Shown piece after piece: positions 1 through 11,387 of a stretch of 64,000 nt of DNA. How positions within the stretch are numbered: the first letter of the stretch is position 1; each line of letters opens with the position of its first letter. The stretch comes from Clavaria fumosa (lineage: Eukaryota > Basidiomycota > Agaricomycetes > Agaricales > Clavariaceae): assembly GCA_951802425.1 (NCBI GenBank), contig OX637800.1, forward strand, positions 1,736,001-1,800,000, in the 5' to 3' direction. The notes beneath the pieces were generated by a model that saw only the letters and a list, made by a program, of their open reading frames with translations, was not told where the DNA came from and made no database searches. Made by a program: the position numbers and the translations under genes.

Positions 1-1913
1 CCGTTGTACTTGGGCGTATCATGTACGGTCAGGTAGTGTGCCATGCCTTGCTCTGCTAGGTAAGCTTGCAGTTCATCGCTCATGTACTCCCCTCCACGGT
101 CGCTGATGAGCCCTTTGATCGTCTTGACGCCGTGTTGAGTTCGCATCCAGGCTGCGTATTGTTTGTAAGCGTCAAACGTTTCTCCTTTCTTCCTTAGCAG
201 TGTTAATCGTGTCCACCTCATATAGTCGTCTGTGAATGACACGTAGTAGACTTTCTTTGTCCTTGTTTCGACTGGTGCTGGTCCCCACAGGTCGGAGTGG
301 ACTAGTTCGCCGAACTTCTCCACTCGTGGTCTTTCGCGTATGGACTTTATTTCTTTTTGAGTCATCTTTGCGTGTTCACATGATTCGCAGATGATCGTTT
401 CGTCCGTCGCACGTAATTTTATGCCCGTTATCCACCCCTTGTCCACTGCCTTCTTCGCTGCCGTGGGTGCTACGTGTCCTAGTCGTCGGTGAAGTTGATC
501 TAGGGTGAGTGTCTTGTCATCCTCTGCTGCTGCCGCTGCGGTATTGACGTGGTTTACTCTATACAGCCCATTGTCAACTTCTATTCGTCCGATTACCTCT
601 TTCTTTAGGTTGAATATGCGACACGTCATCCCTTGGAATATGACGGTGTAGCCGTCTTTGGCCAGCGCGGATATGGATACGAGTGTGGGGCCAATTCCAG
701 GGCAATACAGTACGTCTTTCAGTGTTATTGCAGTTTGTTTTTCGCCGTTCGGGATGATGACCGTCATGTCACCTTTCCCAGTCGCTTGAAACGTTCGTTT
801 GTCGGCCGCACGGATCGCTTTCGGTTGGATCTTCTCAAAGTTCTTGTAGCTTTGTCGTTGAGCGCTCATGTGTCGTGACGCTCCTGAGTCGTATAGGTCA
901 GTGTCGTCCATGTACGCACTCATTCCTGATCCTTCCCCTTCTGCTAGCGCCGCTTGCTGTTCGTTGTCTCGTAAGGGTTCTTCTTTGTCATTGATGATCT
1001 GAGCTGAGAAAGCCTCTAGGTCGTCGTCATCGTCTTGGGCTGCGTTCCCGCCGTCGGTTCGCTTTCCACCCTTCCCTTTTGGACCTTGACCTTCTTTTCC
1101 GCCGCCTTTGGCCCAGCAGTCGGCTTTCTTGTGTCCGCGTTTATTGCAGTTGAAGCATTTCATTAGTTTCTTTTTCTTCTGCTTCTCTCCTGCCAATAAC
1201 GCTTCATCCATAGCGTTCTCCTTCTTTCCGGTCTCTTCTGATATCTGTCATCGATCGTACTCATCGCTAACGGACTGTATCAGGGCTTCCGGGTTTAAAG
1301 GTTGGCCTAGGACTCTCAATGCCGCCGTTATCGCTGACAAGAAGGTGCCGTACGTCTTCGGTAACGACCCTAAAAGCATTGCCGCGAACTCTTCGTCGTC
1401 GATCGTGACCCCGAGGGCCGCCAAGTCCTCTTTCAGAGCCTGCATAGTGGTGAAATGGGTACGTACGTCCCCTCCTTCCTCACATTGCGTCTCTTGAAGC
1501 TTCTTTCGCAGGTCGATGGTAAACATCTTCGAGCGTGTCTCGTATTGCGCTTTGAGTACGTCCCATGCCTGTTTCACCGTCGTCTTCGCTCTGATCTTTA
1601 GGTAGAGCGAGTCGGGTATCGTCGAGGCGATCTGCTGTAGCACGATCGCTTCTTCCAGCATCCAGTTGCGTAGTTCCTTTCTGTAGGCTTCCATAGTCAT
1701 GGACGGCACCGGTACTTCGCTCCCATCGATCGCCCTCGTCGGTTGAGGGGTCGTAGGGGCTACGGACGCTCCGGTGAGGTGTCCGTCAAGTCCGCGTGCT
1801 AACACTGACAGGCCAAGCCTATCTCTGTAGATAACCCAGTTCCGTCCATCGTCCGTGAGTCGAGGTACTCGAAAGAATTCGTCGCCGAGTTTGATGGATG
1901 TCGTGGTTGTCAT
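1..1913 (-). pseudogene. Ty1/copia retrotransposon Gag-Pol, cut by the window edge, one in-frame stop
   Basis: The frame opens at the ATG ending at 1913 and stays open to base 1 except for one TGA at 1248-1250. In order I see a 221-residue UBN2-type Gag, a CCHC zinc knuckle (CFNCNKRGHKKADC, 1157-1116), an aspartic protease DSGA motif near 870-890, the GAG-pre-integrase motif LDQLHRRLGH near 480-510, and an integrase core with HSDLWGP near 290 and SDRGGEY near 100-120. The translation leaves the window at the conserved HDTPKYNG. Reverse transcriptase and RNase H would lie left of base 1. The stop sits where an Arg codon CGA would fit, so a single C-to-T change could explain it. Family assignment is firm; whether the element is active cannot be judged. 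Confidence 0.9.
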
Positions 1914-1983
1914 CGTTCCCTGTCTTCTTTATTGGTCTGTGATCTGTGTTTGGTAAGTTCTTTTCCTTAATGCACAAGAGCGG

Positions 1984-1997
1984 GTCTCATAATCTGA
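1984..1997 (-). other. Primer-binding site of the copia element, half-tRNA type
   Basis: The plus strand here reads gtctcataatctga, the anticodon arm of elongator tRNA-Met (CAT anticodon). The element's sense strand is therefore complementary to an internal tRNA segment instead of its 3' CCA end. Drosophila copia and yeast Ty5 are known to prime from a cleaved half of initiator tRNA-Met. The position, just upstream of the Gag ATG and abutting the LTR, fits; use of the elongator tRNA is inference. Confidence 0.6.
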
Positions 1998-2250
1998 GAG
2001 CACCAGGTATGGCAAATCACGACCGACTGGGAGGCGACAGGAGATGCTATTCGTACTTTACTGTCCTTATATACATCCTCCGTAGTTATGTGCTTGTGTA
2101 TGGTGATGCGACGGTGGTCGCGCTACAATGATGTGTACAATCCCTATGCTACAGTCGTTGCTTATCTAAGCATCTGTTCTACACTATCTCGTATGAACGC
2201 AACGTGCTATAAGTTAGTTACAGTTGCTAGTAGTACAAGTTATACATCGG
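1995..2250 (-). repeat. 5' LTR of the copia element (outer end approximate)
   Basis: On the minus strand the LTR would end in CTCTCA at about 1995, directly before the tRNA-complementary segment. A TATA box (TATATAAGG, 2073-2065) lies inside it. The outer TG end cannot be fixed without the second LTR; several TGTA starts between 2140 and 2250 are possible. Sequence beyond about 2255 reads as hAT transposase, so the copia element probably inserted into, or truncates, the hAT element. Confidence 0.5.
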
Positions 2251-2259
2251 ACGGATCTT

Positions 2260-4688
2260 CGTAATCCTTGAATACTCCAACACCAATCTTATCAATTCCA
2301 TCCTGCAGTGCATCCTTGTAGAGTTCATACTTTAGGTCATCGTGCTTGGACTCCCATGCAGTCATCAAGCGCTCGACAGCGGGAATAGCACGCCACAGTG
2401 TTGGCCTTTGTTCCCCCGAGAAGCACTGTTGAATTTCGTTGGCATCCTGTATAGTTGACTGTCATGCAGTTAATATGAGATACTGAAGAACAGGAGAAAT
2501 GTACTGCAACAATCGCCTTGACATCAATCACTCATGCCCAATCTCCATCCCTGAATTGGAACGCTGACCAAGGGATGTGCTTGGTGACTTTGCCTTCCTT
2601 GCGAAAGATTGTGATCGGTCCATAGAGATCATCAGCTGATGTGATAAAACATTTGATGGCCTGATAGACTCTCAGTGAATGTGCACAACAGATAACTGAG
2701 AAACCTACCTGCCACAAATGGTGAGCCCGATCGAGCATACTATATGCTGTGCCCCCATCGAGTATTTCTATGTAGCAGGATTTTGAGTGGGATCTCAATG
2801 CCGCACTCCTTTTGCAACCTCTTGAAACACTCAATGTGCTGACCTGAGGACTGGATCTAAAATCAGTGTAAGAGATAAACAACTAGAAAGGTCAAGAGGG
2901 CTGGCATGCCTTAATTGCAAGGGTCCGAATGGCAGATATGATATCTAGTGAACCGCCAAGGACACAGTTGTCTGGTAGAGATGGGTCGTACTCCCATATC
3001 GCGATTCCACTTTCGGCCACAGCGATTTTGGTAATGTGTGACATAAAAGCCATGATTCCCAGATTCACTATGTGGGCAAGGCATCTAAAAACTCCAGTGA
3101 TGAGTGGGAATAACTGGATGCAGAGAGGGTGGTTACAGGAGTCGGTTTTGGTCTGCAGGCCATAAGTCAAGCTTCCACCATGCGTGAATAGCTTCAATTG
3201 TGCTACAAGTAGTGTCATTATTTGATGCGTTGTTGGCAGTCAAACAATAAAGCTGGAGATGAATGTTATCAACCATCAATGAAGAAATAAATATTACATG
3301 CCTTCAAACACTTTGCAGACACCATCCCCACTCGCTCACAAATCCCAACCAAGTACTTTCCGAGATTTTCCCCACTGTGTTCACCCGAAATGCCTCAAAA
3401 CGCAAGAACTTGAGATCGGAGTGTCCATTTGGAGTCCTGGACATCAATCCAATGGCCAGTAACACCTAAAAACGAGGCCTTCGTAGTATCTGCTGACCAG
3501 GCATCGATTGTGGTTGACACCCAACCGGGTGCAGTCTACGAACTGAGATATAGACACATTGGAAAGGGTTGATGACATACCGAGATCTGCTTGTTGAAAT
3601 CCTCAAGAAGCTTGACAAAAGCGTTGTGGATGTGGGTGGTCACATCATGGGTAGAGGGAAGGTCGGCTGTCATAGACTGGGGCCTCATGGTGACTAGGCA
3701 ATCCCGAAAGGCCAGATTGTTTGCAACAGCCAGAGACTAGCAGTCTGTAAGTACCAGCACATCTCAAACACTAGACATATTAAGTACCTGGTCATCACAC
3801 ATGACAAACTGCATCTAAAACATCAGGGTGAGAAAATTCCATGGATAGCCCGACCTTCATGAATGTGTTCAAGTTCCCCTGCATGAGATTCCCCTCTTGA
3901 AGCAGCTTCTTTCCAGTTTGCATGTCATTCCACATTTGTCTGGGCATCACCCAGTGGTGCAATTTGATTTCCCTCTCTTTGCAGCATTTTTTGTAAAGCT
4001 TGTAATGCTGGCGAATGTGCTGGCGAATGGAGGAGTTTCCACCAATATGGAAGCATTTCTGCAAACCAATGTTGGAAACGAGCGCTTTGTCATCCCTCAA
4101 GAACACATGTGAGTATTTGTGCTCCTTCCCATAAATTGTGGGTAGCACCTACTTGCATGGAATACACCATCATCCCTTCAAGGGCTTTGTTACACCTCCC
4201 TTCTGTGAGAACTTAATGGTAACCCTGTCTGAAAAAATTGTAAGCAAATCACAAGAAGAATCTGCCTTGCAAGTGCTCTGCTCCACAATATCAATTTGAC
4301 CATCCTGAAGTGAATGACAAGGTGAGCTTCCGAAGAATATTTTAATAATCCTCACATCATCTGTTGTTGTTAAGATCACTTACATAAGCCATCCCAAAGA
4401 GGAGTTATGGAGAAACTGGGGAGGGTTGTTGGAAGGTCACATGACCAGGGCTGGGTCGGATTATGTAATCATGTAAGATCACATGACCTGGGGCCTGGGC
4501 ACATCACGTGATCCGAGGGTCCAAGCGTGGGAACGCCGGCAAGTGCCAAAGCATTTGCTATAAGTACTTTCACTTTTCCTTTTTTGTACTCTTTTCCCCT
4601 TATCTTAGTATTGTCGTCATGACCTTATGCTTAAGTTGTGTGAGACCCAGTCTGATAGTTGTCCCACCAGCATCTGAAATCACCTCAG
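2260..4688 (-). pseudogene. hAT-family transposase, C-terminal and middle part, decayed
   Basis: Minus-strand translations in several frames give pieces of a basidiomycete hAT transposase. There is a BED-finger-like segment near 4010-4070 (Cys, then HIRQHY), a catalytic-region block near 3450-3540 (TTIDAWSADTTKASFLGVTGH), a SNIDT-like stretch, and an RWGHSIYMLDRAHHLW-like block near 2700-2800. Stops and frame changes interrupt the pieces; a few gaps could be introns, for example a GTAAGT donor near 4383. The 3' end meets the copia LTR. At 4688 the frame joins across the gypsy insertion to the N-terminal fragment at 11713-11907. It is no longer coding as it stands. Confidence 0.75.
4684..4688. 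repeat. Target-site duplication of the gypsy element, left copy (CTCAG)
   Basis: CTCAG immediately precedes the LTR start at 4689 and is repeated directly after the other LTR at 11713-11717. A 5-bp duplication is normal for Ty3/gypsy integration. Confidence 0.95.
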
Positions 4689-5013
4689 TGTCAACTAAGG
4701 CCGAGTTGACTCCTGCTTATTCGAGGAACTTTAGGTGAAAGTCGGTCGAATGGGAGCAACAAGAGTAAGTGATAGGAAGTAACAACCTGAGGTAGGTTGT
4801 TATTGAAGTGACTACTTTATATACACACAAAGGTATGAGTCATGATGAATCATGGCAAAAGGAAACCGACACGTGTAAACAGCGAGGCACAGTATGAGTC
4901 ATAGTGATATGGTAGAAGGGGGGGAGGCATGCAGCATGTGATAGGTGGGGGGAAGAACGTGTGCATGGTGTGAAGAGTGGAAAAAGGGGGGGTGATGTGG
5001 TGAAAGTGTAACA
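4689..5013 (-). repeat. 3' LTR of the gypsy element
   Basis: This 325-bp repeat differs from 11388-11712 at eight sites, all transitions. It contains the same TATA box and the inverted repeat aacaacct/aggttgtt. In element sense it is the 3' LTR because Pol ends upstream of it. Confidence 0.95.
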
Positions 5014-5029
5014 TAGTCCCCTCCCAGTG
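5014..5029 (-). other. Polypurine tract of the gypsy element
   Basis: The minus strand reads ACTGGGAGGGGACTA directly before the 3' LTR start TGTTACAC. A purine-rich run at this position is the usual plus-strand primer of LTR elements. Confidence 0.7.
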
Positions 5030-5051
5030 GTCCGGCGTCTCGACGGGCCCG

Positions 5052-5560
5052 CTAGGCCTCTGGGCTCTCTTGGTGTTCGCAGGGTTGCGGTTCGGTCAGT
5101 GGCTCGAGTTCAGTGGGGGGGTCGATGCTCGTGTCACGTGTGTTGGGTACGAGAGGATGTTTGTAGGCATCGGCGGGGACAATCCATGGGGTCATCACGT
5201 CGGTGGTGACGGGTATGACCCAAGGGGGGCCTGTGCGGCTATGGTGAACAGCCCACTCTTCTTGCAAGATGGGTTCAGGCAGTAGCAGAATCTCGAATTG
5301 TAATCTTGTGCTTCAGGAATTGATCCATATTTCAACAAGGATGGGGGAAGCGCAGAGGACGCGCTGTTGTTGCTCGAACTGCAGTCCCCGCAGTTCGGTC
5401 CACATCGCGCGGCTGAAACTCACACTGAGCCGCTTGGCCATCCTGCGGAGCCAGACGTCATCTTCAGGCTCCAGAAGCTCTCTGTTTTGTCAAAATTGCG
5501 GTATCTGCCCAGGGGGGTCATCAGTCATAAGCGGTGGGGGGTCCAATCCCAGCACTCAAT
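5052..5560 (-). pseudogene. Extra reading frame between Pol and the 3' LTR of the gypsy element
   Basis: About 920 bp separate the Pol stop (5935) from the 3' LTR, much more than a plain 3' UTR. A minus-strand frame covers about 170 codons of protein-like sequence, with the segment LLEPEDDVWLRRMAKRLSV and a Pro/Glu-rich tail. TGA codons interrupt it near 5495 and 5320. A second frame upstream (about 5640-5530) contains THIECWDWTP. I do not recognise the product. It may be an accessory ORF damaged in the same way as Pol, but it could also be chance openness in GC-rich DNA. Confidence 0.4.
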
Positions 5561-5934
5561 GTGTGTGGGGGATTCGTACTGCATCCAAGATGTGACGCAT
5601 ACGGGCAGTTGTGCTGGGGGACGATGGTGGGCATTCGAGCCTCAGTGGCGTGCCTCATGGGTCAGGCCCAGGTCGTAGGTCAAGCGCAGGTCGTTGGCAG
5701 GTGGTTTCGGCGGGGGGTGGGCACGGTAGACGGTTTGGCCATCCAGCAGCATGGCGGGCGTAGTAGGGCGGTCCTGGGGTCATGGGCGTGCGGTCGGGTG
5801 GCATAACAGCGAGGGTAGGTTGAGACAGGGTGGAGGAAGTTGTTTACAGTTTTTCTTTTTAAGTGCTCAGCCCTGAGCGTGTGACCTACTCAGGCAAAAG
5901 ACACCGTGAGAGAACGTGCTGCCTCAGGGTGTTT

Positions 5935-8900
5935 TCAGTGGAAGTCCGCGATCGCCTTGGCCGCTTTCTCCAGGTTCGCCTTCAGTTCCCATGTGTTGTC
6001 TTCATGGGGGTAGCCAGTCCATTTTACCAGGTATTGTAGTTTGTGCCTGTGTTTCCGGCTCTTCAGCACCTCTTCTATGTCATACTGCAAATGGTTGTCG
6101 ATTAACTCAGGAGGTGGGCATTCATCCAGAGTTTGGTTAGGGAACTTTCCTTCTTTATACAGCGTAAGCAGTACTTCGTTAAATACCAGGTGGATTCTCC
6201 ATGTGACCGGTAGGTTGAGTCGGTAGGCACTCAGTCCCACTTTCTCCATTACCACGAAGGGGCCAACCCTTCTGTCCGTAAGCTTTTCTGATGGTTGCTC
6301 GGTGTTTAGGTTCGTAGCGTCTAGCCACACTAAGTTCCCTTTTTTGTAGTCCAGTGCCTTTTTGTTTTTATGTTTATCGTAAGCGGTTTTCATATATTGC
6401 GCGGCTTTCTCCATGGCCCTTTTTGCGTTCTCTCTAGACTTCTGTAGTTTTGTGGCGAAGTCAGAGGCTTCCGGGGTATGTGGTACATCGGGTAGACTGA
6501 TGTCTCCCATGCGGGGGTGAAAACCATAATTTAAAAAGAATGGGCTGTACTTGGTAGCGGAGTGCTGTCGGTTGTTCAGGGCGAACTCCGTGGTGGGTAG
6601 CCAGTCTGACCAGTCATCTTGCATGAAGTCGACATATGAACGCAGGTATATTTCGATCTCCTGGTTCATTCTTTCTGTTTGTCTGTCGGTCTGTGGGTGG
6701 TAGGCCATACTTGGATTTCCTTTTATGCTGATGATTTTGTAAAACTCTTCCATGAAGTTCGACACGAACTGGGATCCTCGGTCACTTATCACTTTGCAGG
6801 GTACTCCATGACTGCGGAGTACTCGGTCCCACAAGATTTTTGCTGCTCCTAGCGCTGTGAGTTTTGTGTCCATGGCTTCCAGTAAGGTCATTTTTGTAAG
6901 CTTGTCACATATTACGAGGATGGCATTGTTCGTGGCAGATTTTGATAGCAGTCCGATCAGGTCCCAAGTGATGGTGTGCCACAGGCAAGGCGGTATTGCA
7001 TGGGGATGTAGGGGTGCGCGTCACTTCATCCGGTCAGGTTTCGTCCTTTGACATTTCTCGCAGCCGGCCACATACTCCGTCACGTCTTCCTTGACTCCTG
7101 GCCATGTAAATTGTTGGGTGACACTTTCCAATGTCTTCTCAGGTCCAGGGTGTCCTCCAAGTGGAGAGTCGTGTAGTTCCATCAAGATTTTGTGTACTAG
7201 GTCTTGGGGTACCCAGATCTTTCCTCCATGTCTGAAAAGTCCGTCTACTCCTTTTTCGTAAGGCATTGCTTTAGGTGGTATAGTGTTTGCATGTGCCTCC
7301 AGAAGCAGTTGGTCGATCGTTGGTTCAGGGACTAGCAGTGTGGCAAGACGGTGGGCTGGGAAAACCTGTACTGTAGGCTTTTCATATTTGTCTGTTCCCT
7401 CCCAGTGGTCTGGTCGTCGGGAGAGTGCGTCCGCTTTCATATTTGTTTTTCTGGGCTTATACTTCACTTCGAAATTGAAGCATTGTAGTTTCGAGTGCCA
7501 TCGTGTTTGCCTAGGGTTGAGTTTTTGACTTTTTTGGAAATATTGAAGGTTTGCATGGTCGGTGTGGATTTCAAAGGGGTCCTTGGCGCCTAACAGGTAG
7601 TGGCGCCACTCTTCCAGTCCTCTGATAATTGCTAAGAACTCCTTGTCATATGTTGCATAGTTCATCTCCGCCGGGGAGAAGGTTTTTGAAATAAAATCTA
7701 CTGGTCACCAGACACCGTCAGGTTGCTGTTGTGATAGTACTCCTCCAGTGGCATAATTACTCACATCTACCTCCATTTTCCACTTGCCTTCGTCTTGCGG
7801 GATCGCTAGTACCATGTCACTCTGCAAGGTGTCAATGAGACGTCTCCAGGCACATTCTTGCCGGTCTGTCCAGATATACGGTGTGTTGTCACTTAACAGT
7901 TCGTAGAGCGGCTTGGCAATGGTAGCAAATCCCTGTATAAATCTTTGGAAGTAGTTCAACAGTCTGATTCCGCGTTGGAGGGCGTGTTTGTTCCTCGGTA
8001 CGGGCCAGTCAGCTATCCCCCTACACTTCTTGGGCGAGTGTCAGATACTTCCTTCTGAAATTAGCAGTCCCAGGAACGTGACTTCTGACTGTTCTATTTT
8101 GCACTTCGACTCTCAGATGCAGAGGTCATTTTCTTGGAGTATCCTGAATACTTCGTGTAGTAGGTGTCAGTGTTCCTTGATCGTTTCTGTTGCCACAAGG
8201 ATGTCGTCGATGTATACGAATACCTTTCTGGTGGCTACTAGTGTACGAAGAATGTAGTTCATTCTCCTTTGGAAGACTGATGGGGCATTCATTAGTCCGA
8301 ATTGCATGATGGTGGGCCATACCGTGCCATATTTGGTGATTATCGCGGTGAGGTGTTGTGCCCATTCGGCCATTGCGACATTCCAGTAGCCCCATTCCAC
8401 GTCGACGCTCGTGAACACCTTAGCCTTCTTTAGGCTTGCCACAGTCTCATCAATCCTAGGTAGCAGGTATATGTCTTTCATGCAGAACAAGTTGAGTCGT
8501 TTGTAGTCAATAATGGGTTGCAATTTGTCTCCTTCATCTTTGAAGAAGATGGGACTGACGTAGTCTGACTCTCCCCACACTAACCGTCCATTCTCTAAAA
8601 TTTCTTTGAGCCACACCTTCAAGGCCTCATCTTCCCTGTTGGTAAGCGGGTAGACTTTTGAGCGCAAGAAACTGGGGTCGTTTTTGAATTTGATTTTGTA
8701 ATCAATTCCTGGTAGAGATTTGGGTAGCTTCTGGCCAGTCTTCCCAGCAAACACCAGGGGGTATAGGCCCTTCCAGTCAGGCGTGGTTGCTGTATCATGT
8801 AGGCTTCGAAAGCCATAGCCGTAATCTACAATGTGACAGTCTTTCTTTTTGCACTTGTTGAATTGGATGTACTTTTCAAACCACCGGATACTAGGGTTAT

Positions 8901-9426
8901 GGTATCGGAGCCAATCGTGCCCCAGAATCGCCAGGTGGCCGGTAACTCGTCCCAGTAGAAACTGCTTGATTTCGACGTGGCCTCCAATGTTGAGTTGTAG
9001 GGCCACCGAATGTTTGAAGGCCCCTGATACATTCATGGTCCCATCGATATTCTTGAATATTATAGGAGTTTCGAGTTTCGTGAGGTTTATTTTCCTAGCG
9101 ATGGCCCACTCCAGGTCCATAACAGATATTGTACAGCCAGAGTCAACTAACAGTTTGATGTCGTAGGTCTCTTTGGTGTCCAGCGTAGTTATAAATCCTG
9201 GCATATCCAGTTGTTGTTCTCCTCCTTTCCCATAGGTGGTCCTGGGGTCGATGTCCCAGTCTACATCATCGTTATATCCTGGGACTTTCTTAGAGGTGAG
9301 GTCCTTGAGGGTGTGCTTAGCCCTCTCAGCCTCTTTTGGCAATGGGAATAGTGGTATGTTATTCGCAGGCTGTTTTACATGTTGGCGGGCAGGGGCAATA
9401 TATAAGGATCTGGTTTTAGCACTCAA
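5935..9426 (-). pseudogene. Gypsy Pol polyprotein: protease, RT, RNase H, integrase, chromodomain
   Basis: One frame runs from about 9426 (overlapping the Gag stop at 9423-9425, Pol in the -1 frame) to the stop at 5935. Internal TGAs lie at 8167, 8113, 8041, 7705 and 7021. Visible motifs: protease VDSGCT; RT with YIDD at about 8215-8200; RNase H DHANLQYF; an integrase HHCC zinc finger (HDSPLGGH to CEKC, about 7190-7060); the integrase core with SDRGSQF near 6785-6765 and a downstream Glu in ERMNQE; and a chromodomain (YLVKWTGYP, about 6030-6005) at the C-terminus. Every internal stop sits where CGA (Arg) is plausible. The TE family is certain; expression of this copy is unlikely. Confidence 0.93.
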
Positions 9427-10721
9427 ATGGATCCCTGCTGAAAATCCTGGTCTCCAGCATTCGACGTTGTTGCAGTTGTCTCTGGTCCAGGTGTCGGTGC
9501 TCTGGGCCTCTGTTGGATATGCAATTGATCTCTCAATTGCGCGATTGTGTTCTCCATTTCTTCGAAATCATTCTGCCCGGCAGTCAAGGTGGCGTATGAA
9601 GGGTTGAATGATGTAAGGGAGGTTGGGTGCGAAGCAGGGTATGCAGGGACAGGGTAGGGAGAGAAAGGGGGAGGCGTATAATATCCGGGGGGGGAGTGCA
9701 TCTCGAATGCACTGCCGAGTCTCACCTGCTGTCGAGGGGTGGAGCGGCGTTGGGGCGGCTCAGGGCATAGTCGAGTGGGATGGCCAACCTGCCCACAGTT
9801 GTAGCAAATCAAGGGGCGACGGGGGCCGGTTCCTCGACTCGTGTCCATCGGGGTACCTTGCCTGGTACCCAGTGGGGCTTGTCTATTCCATTGTGCAGGG
9901 GGCAGTGCCTGCTGTTGTTGTTGTTGCTGCTGCTGCTGAGGGCGCGGTTGCCATTGTGCCTGTTGTGGCTGTCTGGGCGGTAGGCCCCATTGATTCTGTC
10001 TTTCCCATACTGCCTGCGGTTGCCACTGAGGCGAGCGCCAGTAGCAGTTCTGCGGGGGTTGGTGCTGTGTGGGCTGGTTCCAGGCGGGGCGTGGTGCTGC
10101 TTGTCCCCGCATCTCTCTCTGTACTGCCGTGTGCAGTTGATGTTGCCTGTCAAGGTGTATAGCCAACACGCGGAAGGCTTGGTAATCAGCGGGTTGGTCC
10201 GCGCATGCGAGAATCTTCTCCATGAGCTTCGGGTGTAGCGCTCTCATCAACAGAGTGTAGATTATGTTCCAATGGGTATCTTCTTCGTACCCAGCTCGGC
10301 TCATGAGGGTTTCGAGTCTCTGAAAGAATTGTGCGGCATCCATGCCTACTTGCTTAAAGCTGTTGAGTTCCTGCACGGCTAATGCCTGGTCTTCGATGGG
10401 GGCAAAAGTTTCCCTCATCCGAGCTTCAAAAGTAGCCCAGATCACGTGCTTGCCTCCTGGTTCCAACAACACGTTCGCGGCTTGGTTTGCCCACTCTGCT
10501 GCGTATTCTTCCGTCATGTGGCTCAGGCAGAATACCACTTTGTGAAAGTCTGTAGGGTATTTTGCCTCATTTAATCAGAACTCTAGGCGCAGGCTTCTCA
10601 AGAACATCTAGAACTCGTGCCTCTTTCCAGTGTATGGGACAATTTTCAATGAAAACACGGCAGGCGCGAGGGGCGCTGCCAGTTCGGGTGCGGGTTCGGC
10701 GTCAGGGGCTACGTCAGCCAT
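9423..10721 (-). pseudogene. Gypsy Gag (capsid and zinc knuckle), two internal stops
   Basis: The frame starts at an ATG at 10721 (MADVAPDAEP) and ends at TGA 9423. In-frame stops lie at 10608-10610 (TAG) and 10575-10577 (TGA), between segments that read as one capsid (IVPYTGKRHEF / MFLRSLRLEF / LNEAKYPTDF). The capsid is followed by a Gln-rich linker with a run of Gln around 9900-9930, then a CCHC knuckle (CYNCGQVGHPTRLC, about 9805-9765). Only four bases separate this ATG from the stop of the preceding frame, as in reinitiation or a frameshift arrangement. Confidence 0.85.
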
Positions 10722-10725
10722 TTCT

Positions 10726-11345
10726 TCAGTCTAGTTCTTCAAGATAGATGTGCGGGGGGTCTTGGAAAATATCTATTCGTAGGCGGTCTTGTAGCAAACC
10801 GATCGTAAGGTTGGTCTGTGCTTCAGTGGATCGGTGTGTAGGGGGTGCCTCGTTGGTCTGCGTCGCAACAGACAAATGTGTAGGTTCCTCGAGTTCTTCA
10901 AGAGCACTCTGATAGTCACTCTCGCTAGTGAAATCTGTGAAATCCTCGTTTCCTTGGAGGAACTCTGTGTCTTTGTCTGTGTGTTTCTGTTCGTCAGCTA
11001 CTACTTGTAGTTTTTCTACAAGTGTTCTTCGGAATGTTTGCCACTCGGGGGCATGTTCGATGGTCAACGGGTTATTTCGTGCAAAGTCCTGCGGCACAAA
11101 GATTCTTCTCATGGCAAAATGGTAGCGGGGTGCCAATTGGGCAGCCTCAGAATGTCTCGGATACTGGAAATTCTCGTAGGTTCAATACGGAGTGCTTGGC
11201 GGTGTCAGTTGTTCAAAATCGGTTTCTTGGTCTAGTCCAAGGAGGGCTCTTCTCCCGACAAATCGTTCGTACGCTGTCCAGAAGCGTGCCAGTGTGTCTT
11301 CTCCAAATACACAAGCCTTGCTTCGGCTTGGGCAGGGTGGGGGTG
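10726..11345 (-). pseudogene. Gypsy 5' reading frame upstream of Gag
   Basis: From about 11345 to the TGA at 10726 one minus-strand frame reads as protein (FWTAYERFVGRRALLGLD, then TYENFQYPRHSEAAQ, then MRRIFVPQDFARN), with one TGA at 11182-11184. The first in-frame ATG after that stop is at 11112. It is in the same phase as Pol and a different phase from Gag. It may be the N-terminal part of Gag separated by a frameshift or a separate leader protein; I cannot tell which. No known domain was recognised. Confidence 0.5.
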
Positions 11346-11376
11346 CCTAGGTCTGTGAGGAGGTAGGCGGGGGAGG

Positions 11377-11387
11377 AGGTTGTTACT
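11377..11387 (-). other. Self-primer binding site of the gypsy element
   Basis: The 11 bases next to the 5' LTR read AGTAACAACCT in element sense. They are perfectly complementary to AGGTTGTTACT inside the same LTR (11487-11477), about 35 nt downstream of its TATA box and so at the expected start of the transcript. No TGG (tRNA CCA complement) is present. This is the arrangement known from Tf1, where the first 11 nt of the mRNA prime reverse transcription. Confidence 0.8.

Noticed and set aside
1984..1997. A tRNA-Met gene
   Set aside because: Only the anticodon arm matches; no acceptor, D or T arms are present. It is a primer-binding site.
5367..5806. Plus-strand frames inside the gypsy 3' region
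   Set aside because: They are antisense to the element and overlap its accessory minus-strand frames.
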